From positions 372,001 to 436,000 of the forward strand of contig JARHVB010000010.1 in NCBI GenBank assembly GCA_029222685.1: a DNA stretch of 64,000 nt, written 5' to 3'. The notes beneath the pieces were generated by a model. The model saw only the letters and a program-made list of their open reading frames with translations, ran no database searches and was not told the DNA's origin. This DNA comes from Terripilifer ovatus (lineage in GTDB: Bacteria; Pseudomonadota; Alphaproteobacteria; Rhizobiales; Beijerinckiaceae). Within the stretch, counting starts at the first letter, position 1. Every line of letters begins with the position of its first letter. Positions 1-9,343 of this stretch are shown piece by piece. A program made the position numbers and the translations under genes.

Positions 1-1900
1 GCGTCTCGAATGTGGCGGGCGCGGCTTTGGGATCTTCATCGTCGGCCTCGCCGGGGTGCTGGACGGCGAGAAACAGGGTCTCGTCATCGGGGGTGAAGAA
101 GGGACCGCACATTTCGGCGCCCGCCGGCACCTGGAAGAAGTGTTTCGACGCACCCCGCAGGGCGCCTTCGGTTTCGATCGCCCAGAGGCCGTCGCCGCGG
201 CCGGTCTTCGCCGGCGAATTGCCGTCGGTGGCGATCCAGACGCGGCCCTGGCCGTCGACCGCCAGATTGTCCGGCATGCCGAACCAGCCGTCCTTCGTCG
301 TCGACGGATGGAAGCTGGCGCCGGTCGCCGCCACCGTATGGTCGCCGGCCTTGACCAGGATGTCCCAGCGGAAGCCGGTCGCGGCATGGTCGCCGTCGTT
401 CGGCGTCATCTCGATGATGTGGCCAAAGCGGTTGTTCGCGCGGGGGTTCGCAGCGTCCACCTGGGCGTCGGTGCGGCGCGTGTTGTTGGTCAGGATGACA
501 TAGACCTTGCCGGTCTTCGGATTGGCCTCGACGTCTTCGGGACGGTCCATCTTGGTGGCGCCGAGAGCATCGCCGGCAAGGCGGGCATCGATCAGCACAT
601 CGGCCTGGCTGGCAAAACCGTTGGCCGCGGTGAGCGGCCCCTGGCCGTGGACCATCGGCAGCCATTCGCCGGTGCCGTCGGCGTTGTATTTCGCCACATA
701 GAGCGTGCCGCGGTCGAGCAGGTCCATGTTGGCGGCGCGGTTCTGCGCATCGAACCGGCCTTCGGTGACGAACTTGTAGACGTAATCGAAGCGCTCGTCG
801 TCGCCCGTATAGACGACATAGCGGCCGTCCCTGGCGAGGATGCCGGCCGCGCCCTCATGCTTGACCCTGCCGAGCGCGGTGCGCTTCTTCGGCACCGAAG
901 CCGGATCGAACGGGTCGATCTCGACGATCCAGCCGAACCGGTTGATCTCGTTGCGCTCCTTGGCGACATCGAACCGGTCGTAGAATTTGCCCCAGGCATA
1001 TTGATTGGCGGGCGCGCCATAGCGCTTCAGCTTCGCCTCATCAGGCTGGCCAGCGGCCTTGCCCCGGAAATAGCCGTTGAAGTTCTCTTCGCAGGTGACC
1101 CAGGTGCCCCAGGGCGTCACGCCGCCGGAGCAGTTGTTGACCATGCCCAGCACGGTCTTGCCGGCGGGATCGGCCGAGGTCTTCAGCCGGTCATGGCCGG
1201 CCGCCGGGCCGGAGATGGCGATCGGCGTCTCGGCGGTGAGCCGGCGGGCGTATTTAGAGCCAGGCACGACGGCCCATTTGCCGCCGTCGCGGCGGATTTC
1301 CAGCACGCTGCCGCCGTGCGCCGCCATTTCGATGTCGACGAGATCCTTCGTCATCTTGCCGAAATTGGCGTCCTTGGATTCCTGCCGTCCGCCGAGGCCG
1401 GGGAACATCAGCTCTTCATTGGTGTATTCGTGGTTGACCACGAGCAGCCCGCTGCGCGACGGATCTACGGCGCCGGGCATCGGCAGATAGCCAATGTAAT
1501 CGTTATTGTAGCCGAACTGCAGTTTCTGTGCGGCGGCGGTCTGCTTCTGCGGATCGAAGGCCGGCGCGCCGGGCAGGACCGGATCGCCCCAGCGCATCAG
1601 GATATCGGCGTCATAGCCTTCGGGCGCATGATGGGTTTCATCCGAGCCGGCGGTGATCTCGGTGAAATTGAAGGACGACTTCGGCGTTGCCGTCTGGGCG
1701 GCAGCAGGCGAAGAGACCCCCGGCAAGGGCAGAGCGGCACTTATGGCGCTGACCGCAAGCGCGCCACGCAGAACGTCGCGGCGATTGAGCCGGACAGCGA
1801 TGACATCCCCCAGCGTCGGATTGGCGGAGCTGTTGGAGCTGATGTCCTCGCTGTCCAGGCGCTCGTAGGCGGAAGAATCGACGGATTTCGGATCGGTCAC
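1..1900 (-). CDS. PhoX/DUF839-family secreted phosphatase, C-terminus cut by window edge
   Basis: Reading from a GTG at 1900 there is an open frame of 633 codons to the left edge with no stop. It is preceded by GGAG with 7 bases of spacing. Residues 39-46 (NRRDVLRG) followed by a hydrophobic Ala-rich stretch and PAAAQ near residue 70 look like a twin-arginine signal, so the protein is probably exported folded to the periplasm. The body has features typical of the DUF839/PhoX family, including a VVNHEYTNEE segment near residue 150 and a QHPGEADDE segment close to the edge. Family members are calcium- and iron-dependent alkaline phosphatases or related beta-propeller phosphatases; substrate specificity is not visible here. 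The visible length suggests only a few residues are missing. The gene stands alone, 93 bp from the MgtC-like gene on the same strand. Confidence 0.85.
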   Translation of the reverse strand, partial: MTDPKSVDSSAYERLDSEDISSNSSANPTLGDVIAVRLNRRDVLRGALAVSAISAALPLPGVSSPAAAQTATPKSSFNFTEITAGSDETHHAPEGYDADILMRWGDPVLPGAPAFDPQKQTAAAQKLQFGYNNDYIGYLPMPGAVDPSRSGLLVVNHEYTNEELMFPGLGGRQESKDANFGKMTKDLVDIEMAAHGGSVLEIRRDGGKWAVVPGSKYARRLTAETPIAISGPAAGHDRLKTSADPAGKTVLGMVNNCSGGVTPWGTWVTCEENFNGYFRGKAAGQPDEAKLKRYGAPANQYAWGKFYDRFDVAKERNEINRFGWIVEIDPFDPASVPKKRTALGRVKHEGAAGILARDGRYVVYTGDDERFDYVYKFVTEGRFDAQNRAANMDLLDRGTLYVAKYNADGTGEWLPMVHGQGPLTAANGFASQADVLIDARLAGDALGATKMDRPEDVEANPKTGKVYVILTNNTRRTDAQVDAANPRANNRFGHIIEMTPNDGDHAATGFRWDILVKAGDHTVAATGASFHPSTTKDGWFGMPDNLAVDGQGRVWIATDGNSPAKTGRGDGLWAIETEGALRGASKHFFQVPAGAEMCGPFFTPDDETLFLAVQHPGEADDEDPKAAPATFET

Positions 1901-1993
1901 GGCAGCGCTCCAGTTCGCCCAAAACTGAAACGCTTCTAAAATCGCGGTGTGACGCAGCAATGACCTTGGCTATGGCCTAACCTGGACAAGGGC

Positions 1994-2485
1994 TTAGGAC
2001 AGCGGATCGCCGTTGTCGTCGCCGTTGCTGAAACGGCCGAAGAAAAAGCTGTCTATGCGAATGAAGACGACGAGCACGAGCAGGCCGATCAAGGTCCCCG
2101 CGATGGCCATCATCCATTGGCCGACGCCGCAGGCGATGCCGATGGCCGCCGCGAGCCAGACCGTGGTCGCCGTCGCCAGGTGAAAGACCTGGTCCGGGCC
2201 GCTCTCGCGAAGGCGATGCAGAATGATCCCGGCGCCGAGAAAGCCGATGCCCGTGACGATACCTTGCGCAACCCGCGTGGCGCCGGAGGCATCCGTCGCC
2301 GTCGCCGCCATCATCAGCAGAGCCGAGCCCAGCGCCACCAGCCCATGCACCCGCATACCCGCCGGCTTCCCGTGCATGCTGCGGTTGAGCCCGATCGCGC
2401 CGCCGCAAAGGGCTGCGGTAAACAGTTGCAAGACGATGTATTCGAACGGCAACGCACTCTCTCCGATCCGGTCAATTCGAGACAT
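1994..2485 (-). CDS. MgtC/SapB family inner-membrane protein
   Basis: A 163-residue hydrophobic protein with about four to five membrane segments. The N-terminal half carries the MgtC/SapB signature (AALCGGAIGLNRSMHGKPAG, then RVHGLVALGSALLM), with the conserved Arg/Gly loops between helices. Family members are linked to survival in low magnesium and, in pathogens, inside macrophages, and some modulate ATP synthase or P-type ATPases; the molecular role here is unknown. The length fits the short form lacking the cytosolic ACT-like domain. It is divergent from the hybrid kinase gene at 2592, with only 106 bp between the two starts, so the two may share a regulatory region. ATG at 2485 is the annotated start. 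Confidence 0.85.
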   Translation of the reverse strand: MSRIDRIGESALPFEYIVLQLFTAALCGGAIGLNRSMHGKPAGMRVHGLVALGSALLMMAATATDASGATRVAQGIVTGIGFLGAGIILHRLRESGPDQVFHLATATTVWLAAAIGIACGVGQWMMAIAGTLIGLLVLVVFIRIDSFFFGRFSNGDDNGDPLS

Positions 2486-2591
2486 TATGCAAAAAAGACG
2501 ATTCTGGAATGCGGAAGACGGAACTCCTTGCTGAGTTGCCGATTATAACATCAACCTGCTTTGCGCTGTTGCCCGCCTAACGAGAATATTC

Positions 2592-5500
2592 ATGAAAGAA
2601 ATGTCCGTGCCTGCCACTCCGACGCGCAAATCGGGGATGGACCCGCTTGTAACTTTTGGTCTTGCAGCGGTGCTCGGTTTCTTCCTGATAAGCGGCTGGG
2701 TCGCTTATCTCAATATCCAGGCGCTGAGAGACGACAACCAGAAAATTTACCACTCCCATCAGGTGATCAAGGCGCTCGATGGCGTACTGTCTACCGTCAA
2801 GGATGCGGAGACCGGGCAGCGCGGCTTTCTGCTCACCGGCGAGGAAAGCTACCTTGAGCCCTATAATGCAGCTTTGCTGGCGCTGCCTCCCCAGATCGAC
2901 GAACTCGCCCAGCTCACAAGCGATAACCCCAAGCAGCAGGCCAGGATCGGGTTGCTGAAGCAGCATATCAACGCCAAGCTCACTGAACTCAGGCAGACGA
3001 TTGATCTGCAGCGCACCCAGGGTCCTCAGGCTGCGCTGGCCGCAGTCCGCAGCGACCGTGGCAAGACCGAAATGGACACCATCCGCGCCCAGCTTGCGGT
3101 CATGGACCAGGAAGAGGCGGACCTGCGCGGGAAGCGGCTCGCCGAAATGGCTGATGCTTACAGGACAGCGCTGATCAGCGGCATCCTCACGGGTCTGCTC
3201 GGCATCATTCTCACGGCGATCGTTGGATACCTGATCCGCAGGGCCGCCATTGCCCGCCAGCGGCTGGAATGGCTGCAGGCAGGCCAGGTCGGATTGGGCG
3301 ATGCCATGCTGGGCGATCAGCGCGCCGAACAGCTCGGCGACAATATCCTGCAATATCTGGCGCGCTATCTCGATGCTCAGGCCGGCGCGGTCTTCATTCG
3401 TGCGGGCAACATCTATCGGCGCGTCTCGACCTATGGCGTTCCGACAAACGCCGACATACCGGAATTTTTTGCACCGAAAGAAGGGCTGCTCGGTCAGGCC
3501 GCGGTCGAAGGCCAGCCTTTCATCATTCGCGACGTGCCGGACGGCTATCTCACCTCGGCCTCGGCGCTCGGCCGGGGCAATCCAAGACATCTGGTCATAT
3601 CTCCCGCCAACATCGATGGTGTGGTCAACGCGGTCGTCGAACTCGGCTTCATCAATCCGGTCGGCACAAACGTTACCGAACTTCTGGATCAAGCCTCCGA
3701 GTCCATCGGCGTGGCGGTGCGCTCGGCGAATTATCGCACAGAACTTCAGGCTCTCGTCGAGGAAACCCAGCGCCAGTCCGAGGAGCTACAGGTTCAAAGC
3801 GAGGAACTGCGCGTCTCCAATGAGGAGCTTGAAGAGCAGAGCAGGGCGCTGAAGGAGTCGCAGGCGCGACTCGAGCAGCAGCAGGTCGAGTTGGAACAGA
3901 CGAACTCGCAGCTAGAGGAGCAGGCCCAGCAGTTGGAAGCGCAGCGGGATGATCTCGCGCGGACCACCGCCGCAGTGCAGCTGAAAGCGCGGGAGCTGGA
4001 ACAGGCCAGCCAGTATAAATCCGACTTCCTCGCCAACATGTCGCATGAATTGCGCACGCCGCTCAATTCGTCGCTCATCCTGGCCAAACTGCTCGCAGAC
4101 AATGCCGATGAAAATCTGACGGAGGAACAGGTCAAGTTCGCCAAGACGATCCAGTCGTCCGGCAATGACCTGCTGAACCTGATCAACGACATCCTCGACC
4201 TGTCGAAGATCGAGGCCGGTCATATCGAAATACGGCCCGAGACGGTGTCGATCGACCGGCTCGCCAAGGATCTCGAGCGGGTTTTCCAGCCGATCGCGAA
4301 GGAGAAGAACCTTTCGTTCGCGATAGACATTGCGCCGGAATGTCCGGCGACGATCGATACTGACGTTCAGCGCCTCGAGCAGGTTCTCAAGAATCTTCTC
4401 TCCAACGCCTTCAAGTTCACCGCGACAGGCAAGGTAGAACTGACGATCCGGCGGTTGGGGAACGGACAGATCGCTTTATCGGTTACCGACACTGGCATCG
4501 GCATCTCGCAAGAGCAGCAACAGAGCGTGTTCGAGGCCTTTCGCCAGGCCGACGGAACGATCAGCCGAAAATATGGCGGCACTGGCCTTGGCCTTTCGAT
4601 TTCGCGCGAACTGGCCCGTCTGCTGGGCGGCTCCATCCGCCTCGAGAGCAGCGAGGGGCAGGGCAGCACGTTTACGATTCAAATTCCCGAAACGTACCCC
4701 GCTGCGGTGGCGCCGCGTGAAGTTCCCGCAGCCGTTTCCGCAGATCGTCTCGTCCAGCGCGCCTTGGCCGCGCCGTCCGCGCCCGTTCCGCCATCGCTGC
4801 CAAATGTCGAGGACGATCGCGATAGGTTGACGAATTCCAGGCGTATCCTTCTGGTCGTCGAGGACGATGGCACCTTCGCCGGCATCCTGCGTGATCTTTC
4901 GCGCGAAATGGGGTTTCAGTCTCTGGTCGCTGGCACCGGCGCCGAGGCCTTGACTCTTGCAAAGGAGCATATGCCGAGCGCGATCGTCCTCGATGTCGGT
5001 CTGCCGGATCAGTCGGGCCTCTCGGTTCTCGACCGCCTCAAGCGCGACGTCCAGACACGGCACATTCCCATTCACGTCGTATCTGCAAGCGATCACGCCC
5101 AGACCGCACTATCGCTGGGCGCCGTCGGCTATATGCTCAAGCCCGTCAAACGCGAAGAGCTGGCCGACGTGCTGAAGAAGCTTGAAGCCAAACTATCCCA
5201 GGGCATGCATCGCGTGCTCGTCGTCGAGGATGACGCTGTTCAGCGCGAGGCCGTCAGGAAACTTCTGTCGTCCCATGACGTGGAGACCGTGGCCGCAGGA
5301 ACGGCTGCCGAATGTCTGGAACTCCTCAAGCAGCAGACCTTCGACTGCATGGTACTCGATCTCTCCCTGCCGGATGCCTCGGGCTATTCCCTGCTGGAAA
5401 CACTCAGCCGCGAAGACGCCTATTCCTTCCCGCCGGTGATCGTATACACCGGCCGCGACCTGTCCGCGAACGATGAGCAGCAACTGCGCCGCTACTCGAA

Positions 5501-6026
5501 ATCGATCATCATCAAGGGCGCGAAGTCGCCGGAGCGGCTGCTCGACGAGGTGACGCTCTTCCTGCACCAGGTTGTCTCGGAATTGCCGGACGAACAGCAG
5601 AGGATGATCCGCAAAGCCAGGAACCGGGATGCCATTCTGGAGGGTCGCCGCATTCTCGTGGTCGAAGATGATGTGCGCAACGTCTACGCGTTGACCAACA
5701 TCCTTGAACCGCGCGGCGCGGCGGTGGAGATCGCGAGGAACGGCCGCGAGGCGTTGGACATTCTTGAAAAATCACAGACGCAACCCGGCCACGGCATCGA
5801 TCTGGTGCTCATGGACGTGATGATGCCGGTGATGGACGGGCTCACCGCGACCCGTGAAATCCGCAAGAGATCTGATTGGAAAACGCTGCCGGTCATCACC
5901 CTGACAGCGAAGGCGATGCCGGATGATCAGCAGCGCTGCATCGAGGCCGGCGCGAACGACTATATGGCGAAGCCGGTGGACGTTGAAAAGCTCCTCTCGC
6001 TCGTGCGTGTATGGATGCCGCGATGA
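2592..6026 (+). CDS. CHASE3-GAF hybrid sensor histidine kinase with three receiver domains
   Basis: An 1144-residue inner-membrane sensor kinase. Order of parts: TM1 about 18-38; periplasmic CHASE3-like sensor about 40-190 (contains DAETGQRGFLLTG, typical of CHASE3); TM2 about 193-213; GAF-like domain about 235-375; Gln/Glu-rich coiled coil about 385-470; HisKA with phospho-acceptor H485 in SHELRTPLN; HATPase with DTGIGI and GGTGLGLSI motifs; then three receiver domains with predicted phosphorylation sites D801, D923 and D1075. The last receiver ends the protein. It is followed after only 9 bp by a cheR-type gene, and the four genes to 9000 are tightly packed or overlapping, so they form one operon. 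Comparable hybrid kinase/CheR/CheB sets occur in many soil alphaproteobacteria, but signal and output are undefined. The multiple receivers suggest phosphorelay integration. Confidence 0.9.
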   Translation: MKEMSVPATPTRKSGMDPLVTFGLAAVLGFFLISGWVAYLNIQALRDDNQKIYHSHQVIKALDGVLSTVKDAETGQRGFLLTGEESYLEPYNAALLALPPQIDELAQLTSDNPKQQARIGLLKQHINAKLTELRQTIDLQRTQGPQAALAAVRSDRGKTEMDTIRAQLAVMDQEEADLRGKRLAEMADAYRTALISGILTGLLGIILTAIVGYLIRRAAIARQRLEWLQAGQVGLGDAMLGDQRAEQLGDNILQYLARYLDAQAGAVFIRAGNIYRRVSTYGVPTNADIPEFFAPKEGLLGQAAVEGQPFIIRDVPDGYLTSASALGRGNPRHLVISPANIDGVVNAVVELGFINPVGTNVTELLDQASESIGVAVRSANYRTELQALVEETQRQSEELQVQSEELRVSNEELEEQSRALKESQARLEQQQVELEQTNSQLEEQAQQLEAQRDDLARTTAAVQLKARELEQASQYKSDFLANMSHELRTPLNSSLILAKLLADNADENLTEEQVKFAKTIQSSGNDLLNLINDILDLSKIEAGHIEIRPETVSIDRLAKDLERVFQPIAKEKNLSFAIDIAPECPATIDTDVQRLEQVLKNLLSNAFKFTATGKVELTIRRLGNGQIALSVTDTGIGISQEQQQSVFEAFRQADGTISRKYGGTGLGLSISRELARLLGGSIRLESSEGQGSTFTIQIPETYPAAVAPREVPAAVSADRLVQRALAAPSAPVPPSLPNVEDDRDRLTNSRRILLVVEDDGTFAGILRDLSREMGFQSLVAGTGAEALTLAKEHMPSAIVLDVGLPDQSGLSVLDRLKRDVQTRHIPIHVVSASDHAQTALSLGAVGYMLKPVKREELADVLKKLEAKLSQGMHRVLVVEDDAVQREAVRKLLSSHDVETVAAGTAAECLELLKQQTFDCMVLDLSLPDASGYSLLETLSREDAYSFPPVIVYTGRDLSANDEQQLRRYSKSIIIKGAKSPERLLDEVTLFLHQVVSELPDEQQRMIRKARNRDAILEGRRILVVEDDVRNVYALTNILEPRGAAVEIARNGREALDILEKSQTQPGHGIDLVLMDVMMPVMDGLTATREIRKRSDWKTLPVITLTAKAMPDDQQRCIEAGANDYMAKPVDVEKLLSLVRVWMPR

Positions 6027-6035
6027 GAGCTTTGG

Positions 6036-6860
6036 ATGTCTGAAAAAATCGAAGACATAGAAATCCAACTGCTGCTGGAAGCCCTCTACAAGAGGTTTCA
6101 CTATGACTTCCGCAATTACGCGCAGGCATCTATCAAGCGCCGCCTGAAGCAGGCGCGCGAACAGCTGGGCTTTGCCAGCTTCTCCGCGCTGCAGGAAAGC
6201 CTGCTTCACGACCCGACCATGCTTCTGCGCCTGCTGGGGTACCTGACCGTACAGGTCAGCGAACTGTTTCGTGACCCGAGCTATTTTAGGGCGATACGCG
6301 AGAAGGTTGTACCGCACCTGCGCACCTATCCGTCGCTCAAGGTCTGGATCGCCGGCTGCAGCAGTGGAGAAGAGCTATATTCCTTCGTCATTCTCTTTCG
6401 CGAGGAAGGCCTTGAAGAACGCACGTTGTTCTATGCAACGGACATCAATCAGGACGCGCTCGCCAAGGCCGAGGCCGGAATCTACGATCTCAGCCGCATC
6501 CAGCTCTTCACCGAAAATCACCGCAACTCGGGTGGCAAGTCGTCATTGTCCGATTATTACAGCGCGGCCTACGGCAGCGCGGCCTTCGATAAAAGCCTGC
6601 GTAAACAGGTCGTATTTTCCGATCATAGCCTTGTGACCGATGCCGTGTTTGCCGAAATGCATATGGTGTCCTGCCGCAATGTGTTGATCTATTTCGACCG
6701 TGCCTTGCAGGACAGGGCGCTGGGTCTTTTTAAAGAATCGCTTGCACGAAAAGGTTTCCTCGGCCTTGGCGCCAAGGAAACGATGCGCTTCTCCGAACAC
6801 TCGCAATCGTTCACGGACTACGTCCGCGAGGAGAAGATTTATCAGAAGAGCGCCCGATGA
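6036..6860 (+). CDS. CheR-type protein-glutamate methyltransferase
   Basis: A 274-residue cytosolic protein. The N-terminal helical domain (about 1-75) precedes a Rossmann-type SAM-dependent methyltransferase domain with the SAM loop GCSSGEE near residue 110, the ATDINQDAL acidic loop near 135, and the RNVLIYF motif near 212, all hallmarks of CheR. CheR enzymes methylate glutamates of chemoreceptors with S-adenosylmethionine. No chemoreceptor, CheA or CheW gene lies nearby, so the substrate is probably not a classical receptor; the flanking hybrid kinases are candidate partners by context only. Its stop codon overlaps the start of the CheB-like gene by 4 bases (ATGA), indicating translational coupling. 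Standard CheR length, no pentapeptide-binding insertion recognised. Confidence 0.9.
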   Translation: MSEKIEDIEIQLLLEALYKRFHYDFRNYAQASIKRRLKQAREQLGFASFSALQESLLHDPTMLLRLLGYLTVQVSELFRDPSYFRAIREKVVPHLRTYPSLKVWIAGCSSGEELYSFVILFREEGLEERTLFYATDINQDALAKAEAGIYDLSRIQLFTENHRNSGGKSSLSDYYSAAYGSAAFDKSLRKQVVFSDHSLVTDAVFAEMHMVSCRNVLIYFDRALQDRALGLFKESLARKGFLGLGAKETMRFSEHSQSFTDYVREEKIYQKSAR

Positions 6861-7432
6861 CCTCAGGCAAGGCTGAAGCAATCGTGATCGGCGCATCCGC
6901 GGGGGCGCTGGAAGGCTTGTCGGTGATCCTGCCGCCGTTGCCGGCCAGTTATGCACTGCCGCTGATGATTGTCGTTCATGTGCCGCCCGGCAAGAAAAGC
7001 CTTCTTGCTGAAATCTTTCAGGCCAAGTGCGCCATCGACGTCCGCGAGGCCGAGGACAAGGAACCGCTGTGCAGCGGGACGGCTTATTTCGCCACGCCGG
7101 ACTATCATATGCTCGTGGAATCCGACAAAAGCCTTGCACTCTCCAACGACGAGCCCGTCCTCTATTCCCGGCCATCGATCGACGTCTTGTTCGAAAGCGC
7201 GGCCGATGCCTATGGTCCAGGCCTGGTCGCCATCGTGCTGACCGGCGCCAATGACGATGGCGCCAATGGCCTTAAGGCCGTGGCGGAAGCCGGCGGTCTG
7301 GCAATCGTTCAGAATCCTGTCGGAGCCTATGCATCGCAAATGCCTGAGGCGGCAATCAGGGCATGTCCCGGCGCCAAAGTCCTATCGCTCGAACAGATCG
7401 CACTATTTCTGCTAAAACTTGAAAAGGCATGA
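6857..7432 (+). CDS. Stand-alone CheB-type methylesterase domain protein
   Basis: A 191-residue protein that is only the CheB catalytic (methylesterase/amidase) domain; the usual N-terminal receiver domain is missing. The catalytic triad is visible: S14 in IGASAG, H41 in VVHVPPG, and D133/D134 in LTGANDDGANG. CheB removes methyl groups from glutamates that CheR modified, so the pair forms a reversible methylation switch. Loss of the receiver means activity is not controlled by phosphorylation in cis. It overlaps the upstream cheR-like gene and the downstream hybrid kinase by 4 bases each. The methylated target is not identifiable; the co-encoded kinases are the natural suspects. Confidence 0.9.
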   Translation: MTSGKAEAIVIGASAGALEGLSVILPPLPASYALPLMIVVHVPPGKKSLLAEIFQAKCAIDVREAEDKEPLCSGTAYFATPDYHMLVESDKSLALSNDEPVLYSRPSIDVLFESAADAYGPGLVAIVLTGANDDGANGLKAVAEAGGLAIVQNPVGAYASQMPEAAIRACPGAKVLSLEQIALFLLKLEKA

Positions 7433-9000
7433 TGTTGATCATGAAACCCGTTTACTTTCTACTGGTGGACGATCTGGAGGAGAATCTTCTGTCGCTGGAA
7501 GCTTTGATGCGCCGCGACGGGCTGGTTCTTTTGAAGGCGCGTTCCGGCGACGAAGCTCTCGAACTTCTGTTGCAGAACGATGTGGCGCTGGCGCTCGTCG
7601 ACGTACAGATGCCCGGCCTGAATGGCTTTGAACTGGCCGAACTGATGCGCGGCAACGAACGCACGCGGCGCGTCCCCATCATCTTCGTGACAGCCGGTAA
7701 CGCCGACAGTCCGCGGCGCTTTCGCGGCTATGAGGCCGGCGCGGTCGACTTCATCTACAAGCCGATCGAAGCCGATATCCTGCGTAGCAAGGCCGATGTG
7801 TTTTTCGAGCTCTATCGTCAGCGCCAGCAGATCGCCGCCCAGCGCGACGAGCTCAAGTCGCGTTCCGATGAGTTGGAGGAGAGCGACCGCCGCAAAGACG
7901 AGTTCCTGGCCACCCTGGCGCATGAATTGCGCAATCCGCTCGCACCGGTACGTCACGGCCTCGATATCCTTCGCAAGAATCCCGATGGCGCCGACGCGGC
8001 AAACATTCGCGACATGATGGACCGGCAACTGGCTCATCTTGTGCGTCTGATCGACGATCTTCTGGACGTGTCCCGTGTCAGTCAGGGCAAGATCGAACTG
8101 CGCAAGGAGAAGATCCAGGCTGCCGATGTGATCGGTGCAGCCGTGGAAACGAGCCAGCCGCTGATCGATGCCGCAAGGCATTTACTCACGATCGACATGC
8201 CGCCCGAGCCGATCTGGATCGATGCCGACCTGACGCGCCTTGCGCAAGTGGTCAGCAATCTCCTCAACAATGCGACAAAATACACGCCCGAAGGCGGGCG
8301 CATCGGCTTGTCTCTATGCGCTGACGGCGGCGAAGCGGTGATCGCGGTGTCCGACAATGGATTGGGAATTCCGCGCGAAATGCAGTCGAAGGTCTTTCAG
8401 CTTTTTGCTCAGGTTGAACACCACGCCGATCGCGCCCGAGGCGGCCTCGGGATCGGCCTTGCGCTGGTACGGCAACTCGTTGCGATGCATGACGGCACGG
8501 TCAGTGCGGAAAGCCCTGGCGCAGGGAAGGGCAGCGTTTTCACTGTCCGCATTCCCGTTGCCGATGCCGTGGCGGATACCGCTCAATCCCAGGATCAGGC
8601 GGAAGAGAAGGTGTCGATGCCGGTATCGGCCGAGCCGCTGAAGGTGCTTGTGGTCGACGACACGTTCGAAGTCGCCCAGATGGTCGGCTGGATGCTGGAG
8701 GAAATGGGTCACGAATTCCATCTCGTCCACGACGGGCGGCAAGCCCTCCAGGCGGCGCGGGAGTTTGAGCCGGATGTGATTCTGCTGGATATCGGTCTGC
8801 CGGTGATGGACGGTTACGCCGTCTGCCGGGCGTTTCGCCAGGACGATCAGTTCAAGGATTCGCTGATCATCGCGCAGACAGGCTGGGGCCAGGATCGCGA
8901 CAAGACCCTGGCAGGTGAGGCCGGCTTTGATCATCATCTGGTTAAGCCTGTGGCTTACGACGATCTTGAACGTCTTCTTGCCGAAACAGCGGCAAGTTAG
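7429..9000 (+). CDS. Soluble REC-HisKA-HATPase-REC hybrid kinase
   Basis: A 523-residue cytosolic protein without membrane segments. Order: N-terminal receiver about 5-125 (phosphorylation site D58 in ALVDVQMPG); short coiled linker; HisKA with H165 in AHELRNPLAP; HATPase with SDNGLGIP and GGLGIGLAL motifs about 230-380; C-terminal receiver about 402-520 with D454 in LLDIGLPVMDG. The receiver-kinase-receiver layout suggests that it accepts phosphoryl groups, perhaps from the large membrane kinase encoded first in this operon, and relays them onward. The start at 7429 overlaps the CheB-like stop; a further ATG at 7441 is possible. It is the last gene of the four-gene signalling operon. No DNA-binding output domain is present in any of the four products. 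Confidence 0.88.
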   Translation: MMLIMKPVYFLLVDDLEENLLSLEALMRRDGLVLLKARSGDEALELLLQNDVALALVDVQMPGLNGFELAELMRGNERTRRVPIIFVTAGNADSPRRFRGYEAGAVDFIYKPIEADILRSKADVFFELYRQRQQIAAQRDELKSRSDELEESDRRKDEFLATLAHELRNPLAPVRHGLDILRKNPDGADAANIRDMMDRQLAHLVRLIDDLLDVSRVSQGKIELRKEKIQAADVIGAAVETSQPLIDAARHLLTIDMPPEPIWIDADLTRLAQVVSNLLNNATKYTPEGGRIGLSLCADGGEAVIAVSDNGLGIPREMQSKVFQLFAQVEHHADRARGGLGIGLALVRQLVAMHDGTVSAESPGAGKGSVFTVRIPVADAVADTAQSQDQAEEKVSMPVSAEPLKVLVVDDTFEVAQMVGWMLEEMGHEFHLVHDGRQALQAAREFEPDVILLDIGLPVMDGYAVCRAFRQDDQFKDSLIIAQTGWGQDRDKTLAGEAGFDHHLVKPVAYDDLERLLAETAAS

Positions 9001-9055
9001 GTGAGCGCCTCAATCGTTTCTTCGGGATAAGCCCAAAATGGGAGCAGGAGGTCAG

Positions 9056-9081
9056 GGAACCAAGTCGACCGTTCATATGTT
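9056..9081 (+). promoter_or_regulatory. Weak EcfG-type (general stress sigma factor) promoter candidate
   Basis: GGAAC at 9056-9060 is followed 17 bases later by TGTT at 9078-9081. The alphaproteobacterial EcfG consensus is GGAAC-N16/17-CGTT, so there is one mismatch in the -10 element. It would place transcription start about 20 bp before the small membrane protein at 9111. Low confidence because of the mismatch. Confidence 0.3.
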
Positions 9082-9082
9082 G

Positions 9083-9090
9083 TTAACCAT
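9083..9090 (+). promoter_or_regulatory. CtrA half-site (TTAACCAT)
   Basis: TTAACCAT at 9083-9090 is an exact match to the strong half of the alphaproteobacterial cell-cycle regulator CtrA box (TTAA-N7-TTAAC). It ends 20 bp before the ATG at 9111. A second, full-length match occurs near the next gene at 9453-9468, which is the main reason for recording this one. Confidence 0.3.
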
Positions 9091-9110
9091 CGAGGCTGGA
9101 AGATACCCGC

Positions 9111-9308
9111 ATGATTCAAGTCAGACGCTCTCCCAACACTATGGCTTCCATGCACCGGGCCGCTGAGGCGGCCGGTTTCGCCCTCGCCGGATATCCGGAG
9201 GAGGCGGTAGTCCGTCTGAAACTGCAAACGCACTACGTGCTCGCCGGATGTTGCGCGGTGTTTGTAGTCGCCGGCGGCGCGTTTTTAGCGACGCAATGGT
9301 TCGCGTGA
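9111..9308 (+). CDS. Small single-pass membrane protein, unknown function
   Basis: A 65-residue protein that I do not recognise. The first 40 residues are polar and mildly basic; residues about 43-62 form one hydrophobic segment (LAGCCAVFVVAGGAFLATQW) with the protein ending right after it, suggesting a tail-anchored inner-membrane protein with the N-terminus in the cytosol. It is separated from the upstream kinase gene by 110 bp that contain CtrA-like and EcfG-like motifs, and is followed by a strong terminator at 9344-9373, so it appears to be its own transcription unit. The well-placed terminator supports a real gene. No clear Shine-Dalgarno sequence precedes the ATG. Confidence 0.6.
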   Translation: MIQVRRSPNTMASMHRAAEAAGFALAGYPEEAVVRLKLQTHYVLAGCCAVFVVAGGAFLATQWFA

Positions 9309-9343
9309 ACCTCCGTTAAGTTTCACGTCTTTCTCGATCAGGC

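Noticed and set aside
56-1939. 627-codon plus-strand open frame
   Set aside because: It is the antisense of the PhoX-like gene; the translation is His/Arg/Gly-rich without domain pattern, whereas the minus strand shows a Tat signal and family motifs.
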